Assembly (NCBI GenBank): GCA_963760285.1
Contig: CAVXCI010000001.1
Coordinates: forward strand, 248,001-312,000
Length of the DNA stretch: 64,000 nucleotides
DNA from: PALSA-278 sp963760285
GTDB taxonomy: Bacteria > Acidobacteriota > Terriglobia > Acidiferrales > UBA7541
Direction: 5' to 3'
Shown: positions 53,670 through 62,650 of the stretch, in pieces
How positions within the stretch are numbered: the stretch's first letter is position 1
Layout: every line of letters starts with the position of its first letter
The notes under the pieces: generated by a model
The model's input: the letters and a program-made list of their open reading frames with translations, nothing else
Told to the model about the DNA's origin: nothing
The model's database searches: none
Made by a program: the position numbers and the translations under genes

Positions 53670-56135
53670 TCAGAACGAATACCGGAACGAAAACGTGAGA
53701 TTGCTTCCGTTAAAATCCTGCGACGGCAGCGGCGCCAGACCCACGGGGTTGGCAATGCCACGATCGCTGTATCCGAAATAATTCCATGCCGTCTTGTATG
53801 TCAAGCCTCTGTATACATCGAAGGCCAGGCTTGCGTAGGGTTTCAAGTAATTGAAATCGAGCGGGCCGGTGGGCTGGAGCTGGTTGATGATCAGCGTATT
53901 GCCGCGCACGAAGCTCCCGGCGTATCCCAGCGTGGCGGTGACGCGCTTTATGGGCTTCCACATCACATCGCCGTAGACGAATTGGTCGTTGGAGTTGTAA
54001 TAGGAAAGAGCGCCGAGAGGAGACGAGGCGCCGGCGACAGGACACGGCGCGGTAAAGACCGTCGAACCCGGGTCGGCGAAGCAAATCTCCGTCTGCGTGA
54101 AATCGTTCATGTAGTGGTATCCCAGGTCCAGCCACACGCGCGAACTGGGAATCAGAGTGGTGACAAAGCTGTAGGTGCGGCCGTGCTCCAGATTGTTGAC
54201 GGTATATACGTTATCGCGGTTCTCGTGGATGTCCACGGCGGCGTCAAGATTGGCCCAGGGCGCGGGAGTGTACGCGGCGTGGACTTTGTAGCTTTGCTCC
54301 TGGCGCGGGCTGATGCGGGTGAAGGAATTGTTGTTGTAGCCGAACATCAAATCCACGCCGATGCGGAGGTTATCCATGGGACGCGCGCTGACGCCCGCAA
54401 GCAGGGCATTTTCGTGGATGGTGGTGATGTTCCGGGAGGTGTCGTTGCCCGCCGCCGGCCCCGCTTCTGTTATGGATCCATCCGGATTGAGCGTGCAGTT
54501 CGTGGGGAGCAGGCCGCCCACCATGGCGCAGTCCCCGCGCGCGGCCAGATAGTCATTCGCCGCGGTTCCGGTGGGGCCGCCCGGAAAGTAGATTACTCCG
54601 GTATCAAACGTGGCGCTGAAATCGGCGATGGTGCGGTCCGTGAACAGGTAACCGATGCGTGCGTTGACGCGGCGCGTGAAATCGCATTCGAGTTCGATGG
54701 TATTGGTCTTGAGGTCCTGTCCAAGATATTGCGAAACCAGCTGATTGGTGACATCGGCGCCGGAACCGGAAATATGCTGGGGGCAGTTGGGGCCATTGTA
54801 GGGAGCGGCGGGGCACAGCGTGGAAAAATTTGCCGGATTGACCTGCGAAATGGGGACGAGCAAGCCCACTTGATCCTGCTCCGCCGGAGGCGTTCCAAAC
54901 AGATTGGTCCCCGCATTGGCCCACATACTGGGAATACGCCAGTTGTCGAAGAGGAATTGGTCAACGAGGTGGAGTTTGTCGGTCAAGCGATAATCCGCCG
55001 CCCAATTGGCGTTGACGGAAACCCGCTTGGCATCGGCCGGCCCCGCCGTCGTGCTGGCGCGGGTGGCGGTCCGGCTGGTCCAGCCGTTGATGGCTTCGTT
55101 GAAATCCACGGTCGAACTATCGTCGCTGCTGTAAGCGAGCGAGCCGGAGGTTTCCAGATTCTTGAAATAGGTCGATTGGAAGCTGAAACGCTCGGTGGGA
55201 AAAGATCCCCGGGGACGGCCAACGCGGCTGTATCCAAGGTATCCATTGCAAGCCGCGTTCGCGGTAGGCGGCATGGTGCCGGGATTCGAGATTGGGGTGG
55301 CGCAAGGAGTGGCGCCTACGGTGTTGAAAACGATGCCGAGATCCACGGGCACGCCATTCGAGAGGATGTACGGAAAATTCTGGTCAATGACCGTATTGTC
55401 CTGCTTGAAGTAGGTGAGCAGTTCGTCGAACGAGAGCGTGGTCTTCGGAAGGAACCGGTAATCCGCGCCGATGCGATACGCACTCGTCGTGTAATGGGTG
55501 GTCTGCGCGAGCAGCGGTTCGGTACCTCCGTCCAGCGTGGTCAAAGCAGGGCCTTCATTGACGTTGTTCGAATACCCCAAACGGACGCGCAACCGTGACT
55601 GCGGCATGAGCGTGAGGTCATAATCCTGCATCCGGCGGACGAGATCCATCGCGTGCGGCGAATTGATAATCGCCAGCGCGGGAACCGAATTCCCGGGGTT
55701 GAGCGGGTTCGCCAGCAAATTGTAGTCCCAGAAATTCTTGTCGCGCCGGAACAAAAGCCGGAAGTCGTACCACTTATTTTTTTCAATACGCAGGCGGGTC
55801 ACGTCGTTGGGGTCGCCGCCATAACCGAAATTGCTGAAGGAGAGATTGTCAAAGAGGAGTCCGTCGTGATCCAGCGACCGCATATCCAGGGTGTAATCAA
55901 ATAGACGCAAACCCGAGCCGAGATTCTCGAAGGTGTCGTAATTATCCTCATTTCCGTGGATGTCGCTGTCCCGGTAGCCAAACTCAATGGTCTGGCGGAC
56001 ATTGTAATCGCCGGAGTCAATGCCCTTTGATTCACCGGTGTCAGCCGGTTGCTGGGCGCAAAGAGATGGAGCGACCAACAGCGTGCCGATCAAAGTTAAC
56101 CAGCGCAGCGCAGAATTTGTGGCGTGAATTCTCAT
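53670..56135 (-). CDS. Outer-membrane beta-barrel protein, MtrB/PioB-like
   Basis: 821 residues. Signal peptide about 1-27 (ends SLCAQQ). The rest is alternating hydrophobic/polar strands with many aromatic residues, and the C-terminus FSFRYSF ends in Phe, the mark of outer-membrane barrels. Length and the RDKNFWDYNLLANPLNP-type segment fit decaheme-associated MtrB/PioB proteins, which sheath a decaheme cytochrome across the outer membrane. The N-terminal CxxC of Shewanella MtrB is absent. The decaheme gene lies just upstream (81 bases) on the same strand. Confidence 0.7.
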   Translation of the reverse strand: MRIHATNSALRWLTLIGTLLVAPSLCAQQPADTGESKGIDSGDYNVRQTIEFGYRDSDIHGNEDNYDTFENLGSGLRLFDYTLDMRSLDHDGLLFDNLSFSNFGYGGDPNDVTRLRIEKNKWYDFRLLFRRDKNFWDYNLLANPLNPGNSVPALAIINSPHAMDLVRRMQDYDLTLMPQSRLRVRLGYSNNVNEGPALTTLDGGTEPLLAQTTHYTTSAYRIGADYRFLPKTTLSFDELLTYFKQDNTVIDQNFPYILSNGVPVDLGIVFNTVGATPCATPISNPGTMPPTANAACNGYLGYSRVGRPRGSFPTERFSFQSTYFKNLETSGSLAYSSDDSSTVDFNEAINGWTSRTATRASTTAGPADAKRVSVNANWAADYRLTDKLHLVDQFLFDNWRIPSMWANAGTNLFGTPPAEQDQVGLLVPISQVNPANFSTLCPAAPYNGPNCPQHISGSGADVTNQLVSQYLGQDLKTNTIELECDFTRRVNARIGYLFTDRTIADFSATFDTGVIYFPGGPTGTAANDYLAARGDCAMVGGLLPTNCTLNPDGSITEAGPAAGNDTSRNITTIHENALLAGVSARPMDNLRIGVDLMFGYNNNSFTRISPRQEQSYKVHAAYTPAPWANLDAAVDIHENRDNVYTVNNLEHGRTYSFVTTLIPSSRVWLDLGYHYMNDFTQTEICFADPGSTVFTAPCPVAGASSPLGALSYYNSNDQFVYGDVMWKPIKRVTATLGYAGSFVRGNTLIINQLQPTGPLDFNYLKPYASLAFDVYRGLTYKTAWNYFGYSDRGIANPVGLAPLPSQDFNGSNLTFSFRYSF

Positions 56136-56185
56136 GGCGCTCCAGCCCCACCGTTCCTGAATGAGTTTGACCGGCTCACGTTTTG

Positions 56186-56221
56186 CACTCCATGTGAGAA
56201 GTTCATGGAGTGTCCCTATTT
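56186..56221 (+). repeat. Hairpin repeat unit, copy 3
   Basis: Arms CACTCCATG (56186-56194) and CATGGAGTG (56204-56212), nine-base loop, followed by TCCCTATTT. It has the same layout as the copies near 43.3 kb, but with different arm sequence. The stop codon of the decaheme gene falls inside its TCCCTATTT tail. Confidence 0.7.
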
Positions 56222-57184
56222 GAAAAAGTTCGGGTCAAAATTGGAGCCGTGGATTTGGGTGTGACAGAGCGTGCATGCCTGGAATTGGGCGGACTGATTG
56301 TGAAAGGAAGGCGCGCCCGGTGCGCTTGCAAAAGACGTGGTATGGCATTGCAGGCACAGCAGGTTCACATTGCTCAGTTTCAACAGATGCGGGTTGGGGG
56401 ATCCATGCGGATTGTGACATGACTCGCAGCCTTCCACCTTCACCACCTCGTGCTCGAAAACAAATGGTCCCTGCTTTTCTGCGTGGCAGGTAAAGCAGAC
56501 CGCGTCCTGGGCCGAGGAGACGCGCAACTGGTGAGGGCCGGCCGTGCCGTGGGGGTTGTGGCAGTCCGTGCACTGAATAAGCCCCTCGTTCACCCGGTGG
56601 TGAAAAGGCATGGCAAACTCCGGCTTTTTCTGCAAGTGGCACGAATAGCAAAGCTCCGGCTGGGCCTTGATGAGCAGAAACTGTGATTCCGTGGCATGGT
56701 GGGGCGAATGGCAGGACACGCAGGAAATATCGTTCCTCGCGTGTATGGAATTGATGGACTGCATGTGTTCCTTGCCCGAGGCATGGCAACTCAGACAGCG
56801 CGCATTGATTTCCCTGGCGGAAGCCTTTTCGAACAGGAACAGCTTGGAAGTATCGGTGGGATCAGCAACGTGGCTCGCGGCTGCTCCGTGGCACGCCTCG
56901 CAGCCATGCTTGGCGGGTCCTTCCCTCGTATCGAGCATGGTCTTCCAATGGGGACTTTTTTCCCAGCCGTTGTAAATGTCCGCATGGCAGGTTTTGCACG
57001 CATCCGAGCCCGCATAATTGGAAGAGTTCGCCGCGGACGCGGCCGGTGCCGTCTTTTCCTGCACCGCGGGCGCAGGCTTGTCCGCGGGGGTGGGATTTCC
57101 CTGGGTTTGTGCCAGGACGGCCGTGGATAGCAGACCTACTACAAAAAGCAGCCCCGCGACTTTCGAAACCCCAAAATGTGGCAT
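56216..57184 (-). CDS. DmsE/MtrA-like decaheme cytochrome c
   Basis: 322 residues. Signal peptide about 1-26 (ends AVLAQ), an Ala/Pro linker, and then ten CxxCH sites: CKTCH, CEACH, CLSCH, CVSCH, CYSCH, CTDCH, CFTCH, CESCH, CLQCH and CTLCH. Spacing and the opening GSDACKTCHADIYNGWEKSPH match the DmsE family. Family members carry electrons through the periplasm and outer membrane inside an MtrB-type barrel. The start ATG 57184 is chosen for the signal peptide; its ribosome-binding site is weak. Confidence 0.92.
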   Translation of the reverse strand: MPHFGVSKVAGLLFVVGLLSTAVLAQTQGNPTPADKPAPAVQEKTAPAASAANSSNYAGSDACKTCHADIYNGWEKSPHWKTMLDTREGPAKHGCEACHGAAASHVADPTDTSKLFLFEKASAREINARCLSCHASGKEHMQSINSIHARNDISCVSCHSPHHATESQFLLIKAQPELCYSCHLQKKPEFAMPFHHRVNEGLIQCTDCHNPHGTAGPHQLRVSSAQDAVCFTCHAEKQGPFVFEHEVVKVEGCESCHNPHGSPNPHLLKLSNVNLLCLQCHTTSFASAPGAPSFHNQSAQFQACTLCHTQIHGSNFDPNFFK

Positions 57185-57530
57185 CGAATTCACCCGAACG
57201 CTTTCAAGGGGAAGGGACCCATCTCCAACAAGAAAAATCCAAAGCAAGATAAAGTTCGGATCATCAGGTGGCGATTCAAGGCGGCATCTTAAAAGAGTCG
57301 CGAAATGGATTTCTGTGCAATATTGCACACTTTTCAACTTTGGCCGCAGAATAGTAAACGTGGATGCGGGGAGGGGCCCCTATTCCAACGGCGGACAGCC
57401 TACCGGCCCTCAGCGGGCCGTTGTGCGGCGGAACATCCGCGCGGTCTCCAAAGGCGGGATACGCGCGCCGCTTGACCCGCCGCTCCATTCCATGTTTTCT
57501 TAGCCTTCGCGAATCTCACCGGGAGGACGA
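57185..57530. other. Divergent intergenic region upstream of the decaheme gene
   Basis: 346 bases without a gene, between the decaheme (minus) and 3-hydroxyacyl-CoA dehydrogenase (plus) genes. It contains the palindrome at 57314-57329. No convincing sigma-70 pair was found for the decaheme side. Confidence 0.5.
57314..57329. promoter_or_regulatory. Perfect 16-bp palindrome, likely operator
   Basis: TGTGCAATATTGCACA, a perfect dyad 130 bases upstream of the decaheme start. It resembles binding sites of dimeric regulators; it is not an FNR (TTGAT-N4-ATCAA) site. It shares TG-GCAA symmetry with the dyad at 40473-40490. Confidence 0.55.
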
Positions 57531-58391
57531 ATGAAGCCCGAGGAAATCAATATTGTCGCCGTGCTGGGCGGCGGAACGATGGGCAACGGCATCGCCCATG
57601 TTTTTGCGCGCAGCGGTTATGAAGTGATCCTGCGCGACGTGGAGCAGCGCTTCCTGGACCGCGCCATGGAGACCATCTCCAAAAACATGGAGCGCGAGGT
57701 GAAGAAAGGAAAAATCACCGAGGGGGACAAGTCCCAGGCGCTGGCACGCATCAATCCGGTGACGGATATTGCCGACATCGCTCCGGCGGAATTCGCCGTG
57801 GAGGCCGTCCCGGAGCAACTGGAATTGAAGACCCGCGTTTTGCAGGAAGCGGACGCGGCGCTGCGGCCCGGCGTGATTCTCGCCAGCAACACGTCTTCGA
57901 TTTCCATCACCGCGCTGGCGGCGAAGACCAGCCGTCCGGAGCAGTTTATCGGCATGCACTTCATGAATCCGGTGCCGGTGATGACGCTGGTGGAAGTGAT
58001 TCGCGCCATCCAGACCAGCGAGGAGACGTTCCAGACGACGATGCAACTCTGCGAAAAATTGGGCAAGAAACCGGTGGCGGTGAACGACGCGCCGGGGTTT
58101 GTGTCCAACCGCGTCCTGATGCCCATGATTAATGAAGCGGCGTTTTGCGTGATGGAAGGCGTGGCCACGGCGGAGTCCGTGGACGCGGTGATGAAAATGG
58201 GGATGAATCATCCCATGGGCCCGCTGGAACTGGCCGATTTCATCGGGCTGGACGTCTGCGTGGATATTCTGGACGTCCTCTATAAAGGATTCGGCGATCC
58301 CAAGTACCGGGCGTGTCCGCTGCTGCGGAAACTGGTGGCGGCGGGATGGCTGGGGCGGAAGTCCGGGCGTGGATTTTACAGCTATACATAG
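57531..58391 (+). CDS. 3-hydroxybutyryl-CoA / 3-hydroxyacyl-CoA dehydrogenase
   Basis: 286 residues. NAD-binding GGGTMGNGIA near residue 13, the signature GMHFMNPVPVMTLVEV, and catalytic Asn/His-Glu context (NTSS, H in MHFMNP, E in LVEV). Short single-domain-pair form as in Hbd/PaaH, with no hydratase fusion. Interconverts acetoacetyl-CoA and 3-hydroxybutyryl-CoA. GGGAGG upstream fixes the start. The broken thiolase at 42 kb would supply its substrate. Confidence 0.93.
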   Translation: MKPEEINIVAVLGGGTMGNGIAHVFARSGYEVILRDVEQRFLDRAMETISKNMEREVKKGKITEGDKSQALARINPVTDIADIAPAEFAVEAVPEQLELKTRVLQEADAALRPGVILASNTSSISITALAAKTSRPEQFIGMHFMNPVPVMTLVEVIRAIQTSEETFQTTMQLCEKLGKKPVAVNDAPGFVSNRVLMPMINEAAFCVMEGVATAESVDAVMKMGMNHPMGPLELADFIGLDVCVDILDVLYKGFGDPKYRACPLLRKLVAAGWLGRKSGRGFYSYT

Positions 58392-58542
58392 GAGAGCGCT
58401 GGAGTATCATTTGGGAACAGGGCAAACCTCTTATTTGCTTTTTCTTCGCCTTGTGTTATTTTCCCTACCTGGAATCATAAGGGCAGGCCGGCCTCTGGTA
58501 CACTCGTGCCGCGACAACGGTCTCCCTACCTGAGGAGAAGCC

Positions 58543-59665
58543 ATGGCGGATGAAAAAGCAAAGCTGCTGGACGCGGCAATATCGCAAATCGAGAAGCAGT
58601 ACGGAAAAGGGTCCATCATGCGGCTGGGCACGCGCGACGTGCTGGTGCCGGTGAGCGTGATCCCCACCGGTTCCATTTCGCTGGACCACGCGCTGGGAGT
58701 GGGCGGCGTGCCACGCGGCCGGGTGATTGAAATCTACGGGCCGGAGTCCGGCGGCAAAACCACCATGGCGCTGCACATCATCGCCGAAGCGCAGAAGACC
58801 GGAGGGCAGGCGGCGTTCATTGACGCGGAACATGCGCTGGATCCCACGTATGCGAAAAAGCTGGGCGTGGACGTGGACAACCTGCTGGTCTCCCAGCCGG
58901 ACAACGGCGAGCAGGCGTTGGAAATTGCCGAGACGCTGATCCGCTCCGGCGCGGTGGACGTGGTGGTGGTGGACTCCGTGGCCGCGCTAGTGCCGCGAGC
59001 CGAACTGGAAGGCGACATGGGCGATCCGCAGATGGGCTTGCAGGCCCGGCTGATGTCCCAGGCGCTGAGGAAGCTGACGGCCATCGCGTCGAAATCGAAG
59101 ACCGCGCTGATTTTCATCAACCAGATCCGCGAAAAGATCGGGGTGATGTTCGGCAACCCGGAAACCACCACCGGTGGACGCGCGCTGAAGTTTTATTCCT
59201 CCATCCGCCTGGACATTCGCCGCATTCAAGCCATCAAGGACGGCGACCGCGTGGTGGGTTCGCGCACGCGCGCCAAAGTGGTGAAAAACAAGGTGGCCGC
59301 GCCGTTTCGCGAGGCGGAGTTTGACATTCTCTACGGCGAAGGAATTTCACGCGAAGGAGATTTGCTGGACCTGGGCGTGGCCAGCAATCTGCTGGAAAAG
59401 TCCGGCACGTGGATTTCCTACGAAGGCGAGCGGCTGGGACAGGGCCGCGACAACGCCCGGCAGTTCCTGAAAGAGAATCACGACATCCGCGACAAAATTG
59501 AGTCCTGGCCCTGCGCCGCCACCTGGGATTGGTGAACGGGGCGGGTCCCGTAAAGGCCGCGGAAACTCCGCGACGCCGGATGGGCAGGCGAAGCCTCCAG
59601 CGCCGGAGCCCGCGAAGGCCCTAGGGCCGACGGCTGTTGCGGCGAAAGCCAAGGGCGGGCGATAA
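58543..59665 (+). CDS. recA: Recombinase RecA, C-terminus disturbed by frameshifts
   Basis: Walker A GPESGGKTT, Walker B-type VVVVDSVAALVPRAEL and the LexA/DNA-binding loop regions (GDPQMGLQARLMSQALRKL) are normal. The first frame ends at 59535 after KENHDIRDKIE plus ten unrelated residues. The expected tail resumes as LALRRHLGLVN in another frame (from about 59502) and then PDGQAKPPAPEPAKALG to the stop at 59663-59665. Two small indels (near 59500 and 59550) explain this. Strand exchange and SOS activation; AGGAG precedes the ATG. No SOS box was recognised upstream. Confidence 0.93.
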
Positions 59666-59761
59666 TCCACGGCGTCAGCTTGTCTAAACCGAAAAAAACG
59701 CCATATTGATGGTTGAACCGGGTGTCGGACTCCCATAGAATCGAAGGGCAGGCGGAACATA

Positions 59762-61020
59762 ATGCGCGGGAGCGGCTGGGTGCGGATTTATCGCGTGGGT
59801 TTATTGCGGTTTGCGCACTATCAGCGGGCGGTTCCTCTGGTTGATGAGATGCGCGCTGTGCGATTTTGGCCGCGCTGGCGCTCATGCGATTCACCCACTC
59901 TCTGTGCGGCGACGCGGGGACACGTCCAGCGCATCCCATGGTGCGCTCGACATACCATTCGCAAAAATCGCGCTGTATCACCACCCGGTGCATGCGGCGT
60001 TTACCGACGCCCTACATCCGTATCGCATCGCCGCGAGTCTGCGCCTCGCATTTTACTGACAGGCTCGTTCAATCCGACGCGGGCGACGAAGCGCAATTCG
60101 ACGACCCGGTCGTGCGCCAAGTCGCAGTGGACGCGCTGGGCCATCTCAACGGCTCCGTGCTGGCGGTGGATCCGCGACAATGGCCGCGTGCTGACCATGG
60201 TGAATCAGAAGCTGGCGTTTTCGCCGGGATTCGAACCCTGCTCCACCATCAAGCCGGTGATCGCCATGGCCGCGTTGCAGAAGGGCCTGATCAGTCGCGA
60301 TTCGATGCTGCCCGTCGGCGGCCGCACGTCCATGGACCTGACGGAAGCGCTGGCGCATTCCAACAACACATTCTTCGAGCAGCTTGGCGAAGCAGCCTGG
60401 GATTCGACACCGTACATCAGTACGCCAGCCTTTTCGGGCTGGGAGAAAAGGCCGGTTACGGCTTGGATCGGCGAAAGCGCCGGCACGTTGCCTTCCGAAC
60501 CGCCCGCAACATGGCGGCGTGGCGCGCATGTCCAGTTTCGGCGAGGGAATTCGCATCACCCGCTGCAGCTGGCCGCCATGACCTCCGCCGTCGCCAACGG
60601 CGGCACCATGTATTACCTGCAATATCCGCAAAGCCGCGAAGACGGTAAAATCCTTCACGCCGCGCGTGAAGCGCCAGCTCGATATCGCCATCGCTACTAC
60701 CCGACCTGCGCGAAGGCATGCTCGGCGCGGTGCTCTACGGCACGGCGAAACGCAGTTACGATCCCGACGGCGCGCAGGCGCTGGGAAAAACCGGGACTTG
60801 CAATGATGAAACCGTCGGCGGGCGGCTGGGATGGTTCACATCCTATCAGGACGAAGGCAACTCGCAGGTGGCGCTGGTGGTCCTGCTGCGCGGCTATTCG
60901 CGCCGCATCAGCGGCCCCAAGGCCGCGGAAGTCGCCGGAAAAATCTACAAGGGGCTTCGCGAACACCACTATCTGACGCCGTCCGTTCCAGCCGATCTGG
61001 CGACGACGCTGGCGCCGTAG
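59762..61020 (+). pseudogene. Penicillin-binding transpeptidase broken by many frameshifts
   Basis: Across frames the three penicillin-binding motifs can be read: SxxK (CSTIKPV, near 60241), SxN (HSNNTFFE, near 60358) and KTG (LGKTGTCND, near 60786), ending with EHHYLTPSVP. The SNN-KTG spacing and the late GSVLAVDP...GRVLTMVNQ segment fit a class B PBP (cell-wall DD-transpeptidase). At least six frame changes are needed over 1.26 kb, so either local sequence quality is poor or the gene is dead. It lies between recA and an M23 cell-wall peptidase. Confidence 0.75.
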
Positions 61021-61190
61021 GCCTGCTGAACTGCGCGCATCTGCCGTACAAATCACAGAAAAATCTGGATGTACGCCAGTCTTTCGCGTGCGTTGTTTTT
61101 CGCCACATCGCCGGGATTTCTTCTTGTGAGACGCGGTTTGAAAAAGTTATGCTGCGGTTTCGCAAACAAGTTTGACGGGAGGGAATTATT

Positions 61191-62495
61191 TTGAAATGGA
61201 GCAGGCTGGTTTTCTGGAGCTTCGTATTGCTGCTGGCTGGCGGGGTTCTCGCGGAGGTCCATTACAAGCAGGCGCGCGCGGAAAAATTGTTCGCCGAATC
61301 AGTCAGCGCGGCGCGCCAGCAGGCCAACTGGATTCAATCCACCATCGTGCTGTTTTCCACCACCGCGGTGCCCAGCGGGCTTCCGTTTGAAATAATGCTG
61401 CGAGGCGCGGGCGTGGATTCCTCCACGGCTGCGAGGGTCATTTCCTCCGTCCAGCCTGTCTTCAACCTGCGCCAGCTCCGCGCCGGCAACCGGCTTTCCA
61501 TCGGACGTTCCGTGCTGGGCGAACTGCGAAGCATCAACTATCGTATTGACACGGACCGCGTGCTTTCCGTTTCGCCCGAGGGCCGCGATTTCCACGCCAG
61601 GATTGAAACGATTCCTTCCACCATCGAGAAAAAAGGCGTGGGAGGAGTGATTCACGGCTCACTTTTTGAAAGTGTGATGTCCGCCGGTGAAAAACCGGAA
61701 TTGGCGCTGCGGCTGGCGCAGATTTTCGGATATGACCTGGACTTTTACACCGATCCGCGTCCCGGCGACACCTTCCGCGTGGTGGTGGAGGAAAAGCATC
61801 TGGCCACCGGCGAAGACGCCGCTTACGGGCGAATTCTCGCGGCGGAATACGTGAATGCGGGACACGTTTACCGCGCCATTCTGTTCCGGGATGTTTCCGG
61901 GCATGAAGCCTATTTCACGCCGGACGGAAAATCACTGCGGCGCGCGTTCCTGCATTCGCCGCTGCAATTCGCCGCTCCCATCACGTCGCATTTCAGCATG
62001 CACCGCTTCCATCCCATCCTGAAGGAGTTTCGCCCGCATCTCGGCACGGATTATGCAGCGCCAACGGGAACGCCGGTGCAAACCATCGGCGAAGGGCGCG
62101 TGGTTTCCGCCGGACGGAAAGGCGGCGCGGGAAACATGGTGGAAATTCATCACTCCAACGGCTACGACACGTTCTACATGCACCTCTCGCGAATCCTGGT
62201 GCAGCCCGGCCAGCACGTTGCCCAGGGACAGCGCATCGGCGCGGTGGGAATGACCGGACTGGCCACCGGGCCGCATCTGGATTTCCGCATCGAGAATCAC
62301 GGGCAATTCTTGAATTTCGAAAAGCTGGCGCCGCCACCCGCGGAATCGGTGTCAAAGCGCGAATGGGCGGCATTCGCATCAAGCCGCGACGCTTCGCTGG
62401 CTCTGATGCCGGACATGCAAACCATCATGGCGCGCAATTCCGCTCCGCCAACGCCGAACGTTGCGGTCGCAGCTCCACAAACTCATTCCCGCTGA
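61191..62495 (+). CDS. M23-family murein endopeptidase, membrane-anchored
   Basis: 434 residues, TTG start preceded by GGGAGGG. One N-terminal hydrophobic segment (about 5-22), a long middle domain, and a C-terminal LytM/M23 domain: ligands in HPILKEFRPHLGTDY (His and Asp), the active His in YDTFYMHLS, and PHLDFRI. It cuts peptide cross-links of peptidoglycan or activates amidases. An Ala/Pro tail of about 60 residues follows the domain. Confidence 0.9.
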   Translation: MKWSRLVFWSFVLLLAGGVLAEVHYKQARAEKLFAESVSAARQQANWIQSTIVLFSTTAVPSGLPFEIMLRGAGVDSSTAARVISSVQPVFNLRQLRAGNRLSIGRSVLGELRSINYRIDTDRVLSVSPEGRDFHARIETIPSTIEKKGVGGVIHGSLFESVMSAGEKPELALRLAQIFGYDLDFYTDPRPGDTFRVVVEEKHLATGEDAAYGRILAAEYVNAGHVYRAILFRDVSGHEAYFTPDGKSLRRAFLHSPLQFAAPITSHFSMHRFHPILKEFRPHLGTDYAAPTGTPVQTIGEGRVVSAGRKGGAGNMVEIHHSNGYDTFYMHLSRILVQPGQHVAQGQRIGAVGMTGLATGPHLDFRIENHGQFLNFEKLAPPPAESVSKREWAAFASSRDASLALMPDMQTIMARNSAPPTPNVAVAAPQTHSR

Positions 62496-62593
62496 ACCGG
62501 ACAGTTTTATTTTTTCCGCGCGTGCAACCGGCTGAGCGGGCACGCGCGCTGTCTGAGGAATCCGAATTAAACCCGCGGCAAATTTCGAGTGGA

Positions 62594-62625
62594 AATAAAA
62601 AGCGCCCGCGGATTTCACGGGCGCG
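62594..62625 (-). terminator. Rho-independent terminator after the 2-oxoacid:ferredoxin oxidoreductase genes
   Basis: Minus-strand stem GCGCCCG / CGGGCGC (62625-62619 and 62609-62603) followed by TTTTTATTT, 26 bases past the beta-subunit stop. Confidence 0.85.
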
Positions 62626-62650
62626 TTGAAACCTGAATCTTCGGTGATTG

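Noticed and set aside
53982..55598. 538-codon plus-strand open frame opposite the outer-membrane barrel gene
   Set aside because: Gly/Val-rich antisense shadow; the minus-strand gene has a signal peptide and a barrel end.
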